Source: Paenibacillus sabinae T27
GTDB taxonomy: Bacteria; Bacillota; Bacilli; Paenibacillales; Paenibacillaceae
Direction of reading: 5' to 3'
NCBI RefSeq assembly: GCF_000612505.1
Contig: NZ_CP004078.1
Coordinates: 4,921,001-4,985,000, forward strand
DNA: 64,000 bases
In this document: one piece after another, positions 16,890-25,749 of the stretch
Position numbering within the stretch: the first letter of the stretch is position 1
Layout: each line of letters opens with the position of its first letter
Program-made: the position numbers and the translations under genes
Notes under the pieces: model-generated
Seen by the model: only the letters and a program-made list of their open reading frames with translations
What the model was told of the DNA's origin: nothing
Database searches by the model: none

Positions 16890-18593
16890 TTAGCCCTGTT
16901 TGGGCGGCTGATAGGAGCTTTTGAGCGAAACGATCAGGTTGAAGACCGGCTTGCCGGGCTCCGAGTACCGGCTGTCCACGTTAAAGTAACCATGGCGGAA
17001 GAACTGGAACTTGTCCTGCGGCTTGCTGTCCTTGAGTTCAGGCTCTACGAACCCTTGCAGAATTTCCAGCGATTTCGGGTTCAGCTGATCCAGGAACGAT
17101 CGGGCGGGCTTGTCCGCGCCTTCCAGCTCCCCGGCTTCCCCTTCACTTTCCGGTTCTTCGGCGAGAATCAGCGGCTCGTACAGGCGGAATTCCGCCTGAG
17201 CGGCGTGGCTTGCTTCCACCCAGTGCAGCGTCCCTTTGACCTTTCGGCCGGTAAACCCGCTTCCACTCTTCGTCTCCGGATCGTAGGTACAGTGCAGCTC
17301 GGTCACTTCGCCGTTCTCATCTTTGATCACTTCATTGCACTTGATGAAATAGGCATGCTTCAGGCGCACTTCATTGCCCGGGAACAGCCGGAAATATTTA
17401 CTCGGCGGATTCTCCATGAAATCGTCGCGCTCAATGTAAATCTCGCGGGAGAACGGAATTTGCCGGGTGCCCATTTCCTCGTTCTCGCTGTTATTCTCCG
17501 CTTCCAGCCATTCAACCTGTCCCTCGGGATAGTTCGTAATGACCACCTTCAGCGGGCGGAGCACCGCCATCGTGCGGGGCGCCTTCAGCTTCAGATCCTC
17601 GCGGATAAAATGCTCCAGCATTTGCAGATCGACGAGTCCCTGGCTCTTGGAAATGCCTGTCTCGTAGACGAAGCTGCGGATGGCCTCCGGCGTGTAGCCG
17701 CGGCGGCGAAGCCCGGAAATCGTCGGCATACGCGGGTCGTCCCAGCCGTCGACATGCCCTTCGTCGACGAGCAGCTTCAGCTTCCGCTTGCTCGTTACGG
17801 TCTGCTCCAGATTCAGGCGGCCGAATTCGTATTGATGCGGCGCGGCCGGCATCTCGCACTCGGCGATGACCCAGTCGTAGAAAGGACGCTGATCCTCGAA
17901 CTCCAGGGAACAGAGGGAATGCGTCACGCCTTCGATGGCGTCTTCAAGCGGGTGTGCGTAGGCGTACATCGGGTAGATGCACCACTTGTCGCCCGTATTG
18001 TGATGATGCGCATGGGCAATCCGGTAAATGACCGGATCGCGCAGGTTGATGTTCGGCGAAGCCATGTCGATCTTGGCGCGAAGCACCTTCTCGCCGTCCT
18101 TGAACTCGCCCGCGCGCATGCGGCGGAACAGATCGAGACTCTCTTCTACGCTGCGGTCGCGGTAAGGGCTGTTCTTGCCCGGTTCGGTCAGCGTGCCGCG
18201 AAGCTCGCGAATTTCGTCCGCGCTGAGGTCGTCCACATAAGCCTTGCCCTTATGAATCAATAGCTCTGCCCGCTCGTACATTTCTTCAAAATAGTCCGAG
18301 GCGAAGCGCAGGTTCTCCCATGTGTAACCGAGCCATTTTACATCTTCCTCGATCGATTTCACATACTCCGTATCTTCCTTGAGCGGATTCGTATCGTCAA
18401 ACCGCAGGTTTGTCTTGCCGCCGAACTCGCCTGCCAGCGTGAAATTGATCCAGATCGCCTTGGCGTGCCCGATATGCAGATAACCGTTCGGTTCCGGAGG
18501 GAACCGGGTGACGATTTCGTTTACTTTGCCAGAGCGGAGATCTTCGGTAATGACATTTTTAATGAAATTGGAGGGTGTGCCCCGGTTCTCCAC
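16890..18593 (-). CDS. glnS: Glutaminyl-tRNA synthetase
   Basis: Class I aminoacyl-tRNA synthetase of 567 residues charging tRNA-Gln directly. HIGH motif [15 protein letters not shown] (about residues 32-46), KMSKS-type loop TSKRKL, and the GlnRS-specific [10 protein letters not shown] and [17 protein letters not shown] are present. GTG at 18593 is chosen since the protein then starts [13 protein letters not shown] like other GlnRS; an upstream ATG would add 37 non-conserved residues. Most Firmicutes make Gln-tRNA by amidation, so GlnRS marks lineages such as Paenibacillus that acquired it. It has a good promoter 62-90 bases upstream and a terminator. Confidence 0.95.
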   Translation of the reverse strand: MENRGTPSNFIKNVITEDLRSGKVNEIVTRFPPEPNGYLHIGHAKAIWINFTLAGEFGGKTNLRFDDTNPLKEDTEYVKSIEEDVKWLGYTWENLRFASDYFEEMYERAELLIHKGKAYVDDLSADEIRELRGTLTEPGKNSPYRDRSVEESLDLFRRMRAGEFKDGEKVLRAKIDMASPNINLRDPVIYRIAHAHHHNTGDKWCIYPMYAYAHPLEDAIEGVTHSLCSLEFEDQRPFYDWVIAECEMPAAPHQYEFGRLNLEQTVTSKRKLKLLVDEGHVDGWDDPRMPTISGLRRRGYTPEAIRSFVYETGISKSQGLVDLQMLEHFIREDLKLKAPRTMAVLRPLKVVITNYPEGQVEWLEAENNSENEEMGTRQIPFSREIYIERDDFMENPPSKYFRLFPGNEVRLKHAYFIKCNEVIKDENGEVTELHCTYDPETKSGSGFTGRKVKGTLHWVEASHAAQAEFRLYEPLILAEEPESEGEAGELEGADKPARSFLDQLNPKSLEILQGFVEPELKDSKPQDKFQFFRHGYFNVDSRYSEPGKPVFNLIVSLKSSYQPPKQG

Positions 18594-18654
18594 AGCAATC
18601 AACCTTTCGTTCGTGAATTCTTGCCCTTGTTCTTGTATAAACAGGTTTCCTATT

Positions 18655-18683
18655 AATATACCCGTTAAGCCGGGATTGTTCAA
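18655..18683 (-). promoter_or_regulatory. SigA promoter for glnS
   Basis: On the minus strand: TTGAAC, exactly 17 bp, TATATT. The predicted transcript start near 18648 leaves a leader of about 55 bases, too short for a T-box. Confidence 0.75.
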
Positions 18684-18771
18684 TAAAATGGCATACGCTG
18701 CCAAGGTGCCGGTTCCCTTTGACTTCCCGCCGGGTCATGGAGTAGCATGAGTTTCAAGAGGAGGCGAGCCA

Positions 18772-19023
18772 ATGAAACCGATTAAATTGCCAAAAGAGCA
18801 GCGGGAAGCGATGCTTGATCATATCCAGTCCTATTTCGAGCTGGAACGGGGAGAGAGCATCGGGCGCCTTGCGGCGGACAGCCTGCTGGACTTTTTTATG
18901 AATGAGCTGGGACCGGCCGTCTACAACCAGGCGCTGAGCGACTGCCGCACACTGACGGCGCAGCGGATGCAAGGGCTGGAAGAGGATATCTATGCGCTGG
19001 AATGGAGAGTATCCCGAAAATAG
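18772..19023 (+). CDS. DUF2164 family protein
   Basis: A conserved 83-residue protein starting MKPIKLPKEQREAML, with ESIGRLAADSLLDFFMNELG and an EEDIYALEW end, which is the DUF2164 pattern. It is predicted helical and cytoplasmic. GAGGAGG precedes the ATG. The GNAT gene follows after 45 bases, probably co-transcribed. Function unknown. Confidence 0.85.
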   Translation: MKPIKLPKEQREAMLDHIQSYFELERGESIGRLAADSLLDFFMNELGPAVYNQALSDCRTLTAQRMQGLEEDIYALEWRVSRK

Positions 19024-19068
19024 GCGGCACCGCTTTAGACTTGCGATCGAACTGAAGGAGGCGGCAGC

Positions 19069-19617
19069 TTGTTCCATTTTGTAATCGATGATGAGCTGGT
19101 CCTGAAGCCTCTGGCGGTGGAGCAGGCCAGGGCCTTGTTTACGCTTGTGGATCAATCAAGGGAACGGCTGCGCAAATGGCTCCCCTGGGTGGACAGCGTG
19201 ACGGACGTGTCGCATATGACGGCCTTTATCAAAACCGCCATCCGGCAAGGCAGCGACAACGGCGGCTTTACCGCAGGCCTGTGGGTGAGCGGCCAGATGG
19301 CCGGCATCATCGGCTTCCATGAAATCGACTGGCACAACCGGTCCGTCGGCATTGGCTATTGGCTGGGGGAGAGCTTTGAAGGCAACGGCTACATGACCAG
19401 TGCCTGCCGGGTGTTCATCGACCATGCCCTGCTGGAAATGGATCTGAACCGGGTAGAGATCCGCTGCGCCACGGGCAATGCCTCCAGCCGCGCCATTCCT
19501 AAGCGGCTCGGCTTCGTGCTGGAGGGCGTGATCCGGGAAGCCGAGAAGCTCCCGTACGGCTATGTTAACCATGCCGTGTACGGCATGCTGCGGAGCGAGT
19601 GGAAGCTGCTCCGGTAA
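19069..19617 (+). CDS. GNAT acetyltransferase, RimJ/RimL type
   Basis: A 182-residue GCN5-related acetyltransferase. The N-terminal LVLKPLAVEQARALF and RLRKWLPWVDSV, then SVGIGYWLGESFEGNGYMT (acetyl-CoA loop) and NASSRAIPKRLGFVLEGV, are typical of the RimJ/RimL ribosomal-protein-serine acetyltransferase group, such as Bacillus YdaF. TTG start with GGAGG 7 bases upstream. It is likely in a two-gene unit with the DUF2164 gene. The acetylated target cannot be deduced. Confidence 0.86.
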   Translation: MFHFVIDDELVLKPLAVEQARALFTLVDQSRERLRKWLPWVDSVTDVSHMTAFIKTAIRQGSDNGGFTAGLWVSGQMAGIIGFHEIDWHNRSVGIGYWLGESFEGNGYMTSACRVFIDHALLEMDLNRVEIRCATGNASSRAIPKRLGFVLEGVIREAEKLPYGYVNHAVYGMLRSEWKLLR

Positions 19618-19721
19618 TGAAAGGCAGGGCGGGCCGGAAAGGAAGCTTGATAGACAGCCAAGCCTTTTAACTGGAGGGGCGCGTCACCCTGCGGTAGATA
19701 CGCGTTATTTTATACGCTGCC

Positions 19722-19753
19722 AAAAAAACAGAGGGCCCCTAAAGGCCCCCTCT
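19722..19753 (-). terminator. Terminator after the MOSC gene
   Basis: AGAGGGCC/GGCC-CCCTCT hairpin, followed on the minus strand by G and seven Ts. It touches the MOSC stop codon and can also serve the convergent GNAT gene. Confidence 0.85.
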
Positions 19754-20391
19754 TACTCCTCGTCCAGCCATCCCTGGAACCGCGACCGGATACCGGACGC
19801 CAGAGCTTCCAGCCGGACCAGCTCTTCCAGACCGCGCTTGTCCCCGCGCCCGGACGCCATCATCTGGAGCACGCGCAACACCGGGACTCCACCGTCCCCG
19901 GAGGAGACCTTCACGATCGCCGAGCCGGGGGTAAGCTCCCCTTCGCGCAGCACCCGGAAATAGAAGCCGCTGAAGCCCGTCTTCAGCACCTGCGCGGGCA
20001 TATCCGCCGGACCGTGCTTTTGCGAGAGCTTAAAGCAGGGATAGCGGGGCTGGCTCACCTGTACGAGCGCGTTCCCAATCTCATAAATGTCGCCGATGCA
20101 GACTTCCGTCTCAAGCAGCCCGGCGGTCGTCAGATTTTCTCCGAAGGCGGCGCAGTCCAGCTTCTTGCCCAGCCACTCTTCCCAGTAGGCATAATGCTCC
20201 GACGGATACACGCAGACGGCCTTGTCCGGCCCTCCGTGATTGACCAGATCGGCTTGTCCGTCCCCGGCCAGCCCGTCCGCCGAGAGACGTACAGGACCCA
20301 CCGCAGGAAATTTGTAAATGCCCGTCTCCAGCGGCTTGCCTTTATAATGAGTCGTTACCGGCATTCCCACGTTCAATGAGATAATGTTCAT
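19753..20391 (-). CDS. MOSC domain protein (YiiM-like)
   Basis: A 212-residue MOSC-domain protein. The family is related to the molybdenum cofactor sulfurase C-terminus and carries sulfur or molybdenum cofactor. VNHGGPDKAVCVYP, the AFGENLTT motif, and QVSQPRYPCFKL with the conserved Cys are present, matching the YiiM group involved in N-hydroxylated compound reduction. Start set at MNIISLNVG; an ATG 12 codons upstream, just after the previous stop, is possible. It follows a GNAT gene on the same strand, probably one transcript. It adds to the molybdenum-related genes of the window. Confidence 0.85.
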   Translation of the reverse strand: MNIISLNVGMPVTTHYKGKPLETGIYKFPAVGPVRLSADGLAGDGQADLVNHGGPDKAVCVYPSEHYAYWEEWLGKKLDCAAFGENLTTAGLLETEVCIGDIYEIGNALVQVSQPRYPCFKLSQKHGPADMPAQVLKTGFSGFYFRVLREGELTPGSAIVKVSSGDGGVPVLRVLQMMASGRGDKRGLEELVRLEALASGIRSRFQGWLDEE

Positions 20392-20430
20392 GACCAACCC
20401 CGCTTTCTGTTCGCTATTATCTGTCATGGT

Positions 20431-20973
20431 CTACTCTTCTTTGACCCGTTCATCCTCTTGTCTGTTCGATGCCTGCGGGAGGATACAGCTCATAAATATC
20501 TCGTCCACATACCGGCCCCCGAGATAAAACTCCTCGCGAAGACGCCCTTCTTCCAGGAATCCGCATTTCCGGTAAAACGACATAGCCGAAAGATTGCTTG
20601 AAAGCACACGGAGCCGAAGCTTGCGGATGCCGCGCTCGGCAGCCAGCTCCTTGACGGCTTCCATCAGGTCCCGGCCGATTCCCGCGCGCTGCCGGTCGGG
20701 ATGGACGGCAATATGTATCTCATAGACATGCCGGTTGCTCTTCATTCCGGTCGGGCAGCCGAAGCCGACATAGCCGCACAGCTCGTCCTCTATCAACGCA
20801 ACAAGCTGGGAGCCCGGAGGGGCATGCAGCAAAAAGTCCTCGCTCGACCGCCACGACAACGCCGCCGGGGCCGTATCCTCGGTCCATATCAGATGATCCA
20901 GCATAATCAGCTCGCGGACGTCACGAAGCTCGGACAGCCGGATCGACAGCGTACATTTGTCTATGTGAAGCAT
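20431..20973 (-). CDS. GNAT family N-acetyltransferase
   Basis: A 180-residue acetyltransferase. YEIHIAVHPDRQRAGIGRDL holds the acetyl-CoA loop (Q/R-x2-G-x-G), and SNLSAMSFYRKCGFLEEGRL is the C-terminal GNAT signature. The second of two close ATGs is chosen because AAGGGGG lies 8 bases before it. Followed by the MOSC gene at short distance. Target unknown. Confidence 0.85.
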   Translation of the reverse strand: MLHIDKCTLSIRLSELRDVRELIMLDHLIWTEDTAPAALSWRSSEDFLLHAPPGSQLVALIEDELCGYVGFGCPTGMKSNRHVYEIHIAVHPDRQRAGIGRDLMEAVKELAAERGIRKLRLRVLSSNLSAMSFYRKCGFLEEGRLREEFYLGGRYVDEIFMSCILPQASNRQEDERVKEE

Positions 20974-21050
20974 ATTCATATCCCCCTTGCAAGTAAACGG
21001 CGCATGGGACAAGCGCCGATGGTTTAAAGCTTATAGGCCTAGCGCTCCGG

Positions 21051-22283
21051 TCAAGCCGATTTCACCGCTTCGGCCGATTCCGAAAGCGCGCCGCGTCTGC
21101 TGCCGTATGCATGAATGACGAAAAATCCCACAGCCAGCACCGCCACGCCGCAGGCCAGCCAGGCGGTCGGCGCCAGGCCTCCCGCGTCAAACAGGCTGCC
21201 CATAAAGAATGGGCCGAGCACCCGGCCTACCGCCCCGATGCCTCCGGTGAGGCCCAGATAGAACGGAGCGCCATGCGCGGCATGCTCCGAAATAAACGCC
21301 GGCATGGCCGGAGCAATGAGCATTTCGCCCAGCGTCGTCAGCAGCATGGCGAAGAGCATGCCGGCATAGCTCGGCATCGTCAGGATGACGATGTAGCCGC
21401 TCAGGTAGAAGACGGCGCTCGCCGTCATCTGCGCCGCCGATCCGGCCGCGAACCAGCGCTTGACCAAGGCGACCAGCGGCTGGGCGGCGAAGATCAAAAT
21501 GCCGTTAAGCGTCCACAGGAAGCCATAATATTTTTTCGGCAGGCCTTCCGAAATGATGAACGGCGACACTCCCGTATTCCAGATCGAGTTGCCAATGAGC
21601 AGAAACAGCGACCCGAGCGCCATAAACAAATAGATTCGCGTATTGCCCATCAGCTTCCAGTTCGAAACGGCCCGGGGCTGCGCCTTTTTCGATTCGGCTG
21701 AAACGGTTCCCCGCGTGTCCCCCACTTGCCGCAAGTACACAAAGAAAAAAACGGCAAAGACGGCGGATGAGACGCCGTTTAACACGAAACTCAGCATATA
21801 GGAGATATCCGCCAGAAATCCGCTCAGCGCCGTCCCGGCCGCCACGCCGATATTGTTCGCGACATAGACGATATTGAACAGCTCGGCACGCCGCTCCGCG
21901 AACCGAAAGCCGATAAACGCCTGGATAGCGGGCATGGAGAGCGCGTTGAACAGCCCCACCAGCCCCATTGCGATAATGAACAGCCTCCAGCTTGAGCTTG
22001 CCGCCGGTAAGGTGAACAGAACCAGCGCATTCATGGCCAGCGCGCCGACAATCAGCCTGCTCACCCCGACTTTATGGTACAGGGAGCCGCCGAGCAGCTG
22101 GCCCGCAATCCCGCCTAGCGACTGAATCAAAATAACGAGCCCGGCATCCTGCATGCTCCGTCCGAGCTCGCCATACACATACATCGTAATCAGCGGCCAC
22201 ATCAGCGCGCTGCCTGTCGCGTTAATCAAGCTTGCGGCCAGGAACACTTTTACTTCCCTGGGATAGTTGTCCAAAAACCTCAT
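21051..22283 (-). CDS. MFS transporter
   Basis: A 410-residue major facilitator with twelve predicted helices. Early motifs are MRFLDNYPREVKVFLAASL and MWPLITMYVYGELGRSM, followed by GGIAGQLLGGSLYHKVG, the loop 2-3 signature region. This resembles Bacillus multidrug-type carriers. The second ATG is used because AGGGGATG lies at a proper distance. An inverted repeat with an extra half-site (22301-22335) overlaps its likely promoter, so it is probably repressor-controlled. Substrate unknown. Confidence 0.83.
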   Translation of the reverse strand: MRFLDNYPREVKVFLAASLINATGSALMWPLITMYVYGELGRSMQDAGLVILIQSLGGIAGQLLGGSLYHKVGVSRLIVGALAMNALVLFTLPAASSSWRLFIIAMGLVGLFNALSMPAIQAFIGFRFAERRAELFNIVYVANNIGVAAGTALSGFLADISYMLSFVLNGVSSAVFAVFFFVYLRQVGDTRGTVSAESKKAQPRAVSNWKLMGNTRIYLFMALGSLFLLIGNSIWNTGVSPFIISEGLPKKYYGFLWTLNGILIFAAQPLVALVKRWFAAGSAAQMTASAVFYLSGYIVILTMPSYAGMLFAMLLTTLGEMLIAPAMPAFISEHAAHGAPFYLGLTGGIGAVGRVLGPFFMGSLFDAGGLAPTAWLACGVAVLAVGFFVIHAYGSRRGALSESAEAVKSA

Positions 22284-22300
22284 CTGCCAATACATCCCCT

Positions 22301-22335
22301 GTAATCTGCGTTTATCAGTAATCTCACTAGATTAC
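22301..22335 (-). promoter_or_regulatory. Operator-like repeats at the MFS promoter
   Basis: GTAATCT-CACT-AGATTAC is a perfect 7-bp inverted repeat at 22318-22335, and a third copy of GTAATCT lies at 22301-22307. On the minus strand TTGCCC, 18 bp and TAATCT form a possible promoter whose -10 is part of the repeat, as expected for a repressor site. Confidence 0.5.
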
Positions 22336-22375
22336 GTCCTAACAAACGTTCAGGGCAAGCCTATGCATTGACGCT

Positions 22376-24442
22376 TTAACGTAGTTCAACCTCGACCGTC
22401 GCCGAGAAAAAAGTGGCTCCCTTCCCCATATCGCTCAGCCGGGAGGGGGTCAGCACATTACTCCGCTGGGGGCGGTCCTTGCCTTCCCACCACAGCCCCT
22501 GGCTGATGACGGTGCCCGGAAGCATGCGGTCGGTCACCGACGCCCAAATCTCAATCACGCCCCGGTCATTATAAACCTTGACCTCATCCCCGTCGGCAAT
22601 GCCCCGCTCCGCGGCATCAACCGGATGAATTTGCAGCGTAGGTCTTTTCTCCAAGGTTTGATGCTTGCCGACATTAGCGAAGGTGGAGTTGAGGAAATTA
22701 TGGTTCGGCGGCGAGATGAACATAAGTGGGTACTTTTCTTCCTTGGCTGGCCGCCGGATGCCGTCAAAGCCTTCGATAAGCGGAGTATAGGCTGGCAGCG
22801 GCGGCAATCCCGCATTCTCCATCGCCCGGGAGTACAGCTCAATTTTGCCGGATGGCGTGGGCAGGTTATCCAGATACCGTTCTTTAGGCGTCATATCCAG
22901 CTTGACATGCCGCTCAGCCTTCAGCCGTTCAAGCGTCACTCCGTTCAGATACGGATTGCGCGGATAGTCCAGCGCCTCGCGGATCATGTCTTCCTCGCTT
23001 TGCCCGAAGGCTTCCTCGTCAAAGCCCATGGCCTTTCCCAGCAGCGAGAACAGTTCGACATTGCTCTTGCACTCGCCAGGGGCTTTTAGCACCGGCTCCT
23101 GAAGCTGGATATAATGATGCCAGTAGGAGCTGTACAAATCGGTATTCTCAAAAGTCGACGTGGCGGGAAGCACAATGTCGGCGTATTTGGCCGTATCAGT
23201 CAGAAAAAGATCATGCACGACCGTAAACAGGTCTTCGCGCTCAAATCCTCGCCGCACCCGCTCCGCCTCCGGCGCGACGACAACCGGATTGCTGCAGTAG
23301 ACGAACAGCGCCTTGATCGGCTGCTCCGTCATTTCCAGCGCTTTGCCGATCCGGTTCATATTAATGCTGCGCGCCCGCGGATTCGGCCGCAGGTCGGGAC
23401 GCTCCAGTGCCCGCGAATTCATCGCGGCATACCCGCCGTTGCCCTTGATCGCGCCTCCCCCCGGCTTCAGCCACTGTCCGGTCAGCGCAGGCAGACAGGC
23501 AATGCTGCGCACCGCCATGCCTCCGTTATCATGGTGCTGAAGCCCGTTGCCGATATGGATATAGGAGACCGCAGCTTTTCCGTACAATGTTCCCAATTTT
23601 TCAATGTCTTCTACCGGGATGCCTGTTATAGCTGCCACAGCCGCCGGCGTATACTCTTCCGCCTGCTGCCGCAGTTCTTCATGCCCCACCGTGTAAGTCT
23701 TGAGGAAATCCGCGTCCGTCAGCCCGTCGCGGAACAAAATATGCATGATGCCGAGCGCCAGCGCCGCATCCGTTCCCGGATACAGCGGCAGGAACCAGTC
23801 GGCCCACTGCGCAGTGCGGTTCTTATGGACATCTATGACGACAATTTTGGCGCCCTTCTTCCGGGCCTGCTCAGCCAGCACAACCTGATGCATGTTCGTG
23901 CTGACGATATTTCCGCCCCAGACGATAATCAGCTCGGCGTTCACGGTATCCTCCGGGCTTGTCCCGCCGCTGAAGCCCATTGTATATTTCCAGCCCGCGC
24001 TTCCGGCGGCATTGCAGATGGTCTGCTCCAGGCGGCTCGCTCCAAGTGCGTTGAAGAACCGGCGGTCCATGCCCTCCACACTGAGTACACCCATATTGCC
24101 GTAGAAGCTGTACGGCAGAATGCTTTCCGGCCCGTATTCCTCCGACAGGCTGCGGAATTTGCCGGCGATTTCGGCAATCGCTTCATCCCAGCCGATCGGC
24201 TCGAACGCGCCCTCTCCTTTCCGCCCTACGCGGCGAAGCGGAGTAGTCAGACGGTCCGGATGGTGGACGCGCTGCGCCATGTTCCTGACCTTGTTGCAGA
24301 TGGCTCCCCGGGTGACCGGATGCTCGGGATCTCCTTCGATTTTTACAATTTTGCCGTCTTTCTTATGCACAAGCAGCCCGCAAGTATCGGGACAATCCAG
24401 TGAGCATACGGCAGGGAATATGCCATTCTCGAGTTCGTTCAT
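22376..24442 (-). CDS. Molybdopterin-dependent oxidoreductase (FdhF/YoaE-like)
   Basis: A 688-residue member of the DMSO reductase family. An N-terminal 4Fe-4S domain has CSLDCPDTC and a fourth Cys in GAICNK (Cys 13, 17, 21, 49). It is followed by the molybdopterin oxidoreductase domain (WDEAIAEIAGKF, IIVWGGNIVSTNMHQ, PGTDAALALGIM) and the C-terminal dinucleotide-binding domain (FISPPNHNFLNS, VKVYNDRG). No Tat signal, so it is cytoplasmic. There is no selenocysteine. It resembles the Bacillus YoaE/formate dehydrogenase-like group; formate oxidation is suggested by the formate channel gene 295 bp upstream on the same strand, but the substrate is not proven and no electron-transfer subunit is adjacent. 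Confidence 0.87.
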   Translation of the reverse strand: MNELENGIFPAVCSLDCPDTCGLLVHKKDGKIVKIEGDPEHPVTRGAICNKVRNMAQRVHHPDRLTTPLRRVGRKGEGAFEPIGWDEAIAEIAGKFRSLSEEYGPESILPYSFYGNMGVLSVEGMDRRFFNALGASRLEQTICNAAGSAGWKYTMGFSGGTSPEDTVNAELIIVWGGNIVSTNMHQVVLAEQARKKGAKIVVIDVHKNRTAQWADWFLPLYPGTDAALALGIMHILFRDGLTDADFLKTYTVGHEELRQQAEEYTPAAVAAITGIPVEDIEKLGTLYGKAAVSYIHIGNGLQHHDNGGMAVRSIACLPALTGQWLKPGGGAIKGNGGYAAMNSRALERPDLRPNPRARSINMNRIGKALEMTEQPIKALFVYCSNPVVVAPEAERVRRGFEREDLFTVVHDLFLTDTAKYADIVLPATSTFENTDLYSSYWHHYIQLQEPVLKAPGECKSNVELFSLLGKAMGFDEEAFGQSEEDMIREALDYPRNPYLNGVTLERLKAERHVKLDMTPKERYLDNLPTPSGKIELYSRAMENAGLPPLPAYTPLIEGFDGIRRPAKEEKYPLMFISPPNHNFLNSTFANVGKHQTLEKRPTLQIHPVDAAERGIADGDEVKVYNDRGVIEIWASVTDRMLPGTVISQGLWWEGKDRPQRSNVLTPSRLSDMGKGATFFSATVEVELR

Positions 24443-24578
24443 GCCGCTTGGCCCTCCTCGTGTTTGCTCCTTTTATTGTATAATTGAACATTCCTATCCG
24501 TAAAGCAAAACGGGAACGTTCCTGCTGATTCGAACCGGTGAAAGCCGGGTAATAGACGGTATGAAATACTCCCTATTT

Positions 24579-24636
24579 TATCGCCGTAAGCTTCGGTTTC
24601 GTTCCCCCGAACCGTTAGCGATTACGGCGAATTTTT
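24579..24636. other. Hairpin between the oxidoreductase and formate channel genes
   Basis: TCGCCGTAA and TTACGGCGA, with an inner TTCGG/CCGAA pairing, form a long hairpin followed on the plus strand by ATTTTTATT. No plus-strand gene lies upstream. It may be a processing or attenuation element in the minus-strand intergenic RNA, or a relic terminator. Confidence 0.45.
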
Positions 24637-24657
24637 ATTGCCCGGCAGCAGCTCATG

Positions 24658-24691
24658 CAAAAGAGCGCCGCTCCCCCGGAGACGGCGCCCT
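24658..24691 (-). terminator. Terminator after the formate channel gene
   Basis: GCGCCG-CTCC and GGAG-A-CGGCGC pair around a 3-base loop. On the minus strand CTC and TTTT follow. It lies 47 bases past the focA-like stop. Confidence 0.7.
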
Positions 24692-24737
24692 TGATCAGGC
24701 AATGAAGCTATAAAATTATGGCCGGAATTCCCGGTAA

Positions 24738-25565
24738 TTAAGCGTGCTTCTTCACGCCGGCCGAGGCCACGCTGTCCAGAGATTGAACCGCCGCAGGCGA
24801 CTTACGCAGATAGGCGTTCCAGTAGATGGCCGCCACAAACAAGGCTCCGCCTGTCAGGTTGCCGAGCCAGACCGGCACGAAATTGCCGAGGTACTGTCCC
24901 CATGAGAAATGGCCTTCGAAGATAGCCGCCGGAATCAGGAACATGTTAGCGACAACGTGCTGGAATCCGATGGCAACGAAAGCCATGGTCGGGAACCAGA
25001 TGCCGAGGATTTTGCCGCTGAAATTGTCGGCTCCGTAGGACAGCCAGACCGCCAGCGCCACAAGCCAGTTACAGCCGATACCCGAAACAAAAGCCTGAAG
25101 GAACGTAGCGTCCAGTTTGTGCTCCGCCAGGTCAACCAGCTTGTCAAGGTAGACGCCATCGGCGGTCAGACCCACGACATGCCCGAAGAAATAAGCGACA
25201 AACAGGGCTCCCACAAAATTGCTCAGCGTAATCAGAATCAGGTTCTTGATCGTCTCTCCGAACGAGATCTTCTTGGAATACAAAGCGAGCGGCACAGCCA
25301 TCATATTGCCGGTAAGCAGTTCTCCCCCTGCCAGAAGCACGAGAATAAGTCCGACCGGGAACACCGATGCCCCGATAAAGCTGGCGATGGACCCCCATTC
25401 CTTCGGCGCGCTGGCAATAACGCGAATATCAAGTAAGTATCCCAGAGCGATGAACGCTCCCCCCAGAAAGCCGAGAATAAGCACGGTGAGCAGAGGGTTG
25501 TGAGCCTTCTTGATTCCGTTCTCCACCGTCACTTCGGCTATTTGCTGCGGTTTGTTATAAGCCAT
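24738..25565 (-). CDS. Formate/nitrite channel, FocA/NirC family
   Basis: A 275-residue pentameric anion channel with six helices. AGGELLTGNM, GIGCNWLVALAVW and GFQHVVANM are the family hallmarks; the His in the last is the gating/proton-relay residue. Neighbouring formate-linked genes (molybdopterin oxidoreductase downstream, formate-THF ligase 4 kb upstream) favour formate over nitrite. The ATG has a GAAGGAG site. Its promoter carries an FNR/CRP-type palindrome centred 41.5 bp before the predicted transcript start, plus a second one upstream, suggesting activation under low oxygen. Confidence 0.9.
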   Translation of the reverse strand: MAYNKPQQIAEVTVENGIKKAHNPLLTVLILGFLGGAFIALGYLLDIRVIASAPKEWGSIASFIGASVFPVGLILVLLAGGELLTGNMMAVPLALYSKKISFGETIKNLILITLSNFVGALFVAYFFGHVVGLTADGVYLDKLVDLAEHKLDATFLQAFVSGIGCNWLVALAVWLSYGADNFSGKILGIWFPTMAFVAIGFQHVVANMFLIPAAIFEGHFSWGQYLGNFVPVWLGNLTGGALFVAAIYWNAYLRKSPAAVQSLDSVASAGVKKHA

Positions 25566-25618
25566 GGTTACTGTCTCCTTCTTCCTTCACTATTACTTTA
25601 AATTTTTTCTTTAGGCCC

Positions 25619-25690
25619 ATTGTAGCTCTTTGCTCCCCACATTTACGTGATAATTATCACTTGTGAAAATATCAAGTGAATTTTTTCACC
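25619..25690 (-). promoter_or_regulatory. focA promoter with two FNR/CRP-type boxes
   Basis: On the minus strand a -10 TACAAT lies at 25624-25619, giving a start near 25612, with no good -35. CGTGATAATTATCACT at 25646-25661 contains a perfect 14-bp palindrome, GTGA-N6-TCAC, centred at -41.5, the class II activator position. A second GTGA-N6-TCAC box lies at 25675-25690, 29 bp further upstream. Confidence 0.65.
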
Positions 25691-25749
25691 AGTGTGACAA
25701 ACTTTTAATCGCTTCCGAAAACTGTAACTGAATTTCAGGATAAAGTGCT

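Noticed and set aside
16872..18263. 463-codon open frame on the plus strand opposite glnS
   Set aside because: Shadow of glnS caused by GC-rich codons. No family motifs, no ribosome site.
18594..18654. T-box leader for glnS
   Set aside because: The promoter leaves only about 55 bases of leader, too short for a T-box, and no T-box sequence is seen.
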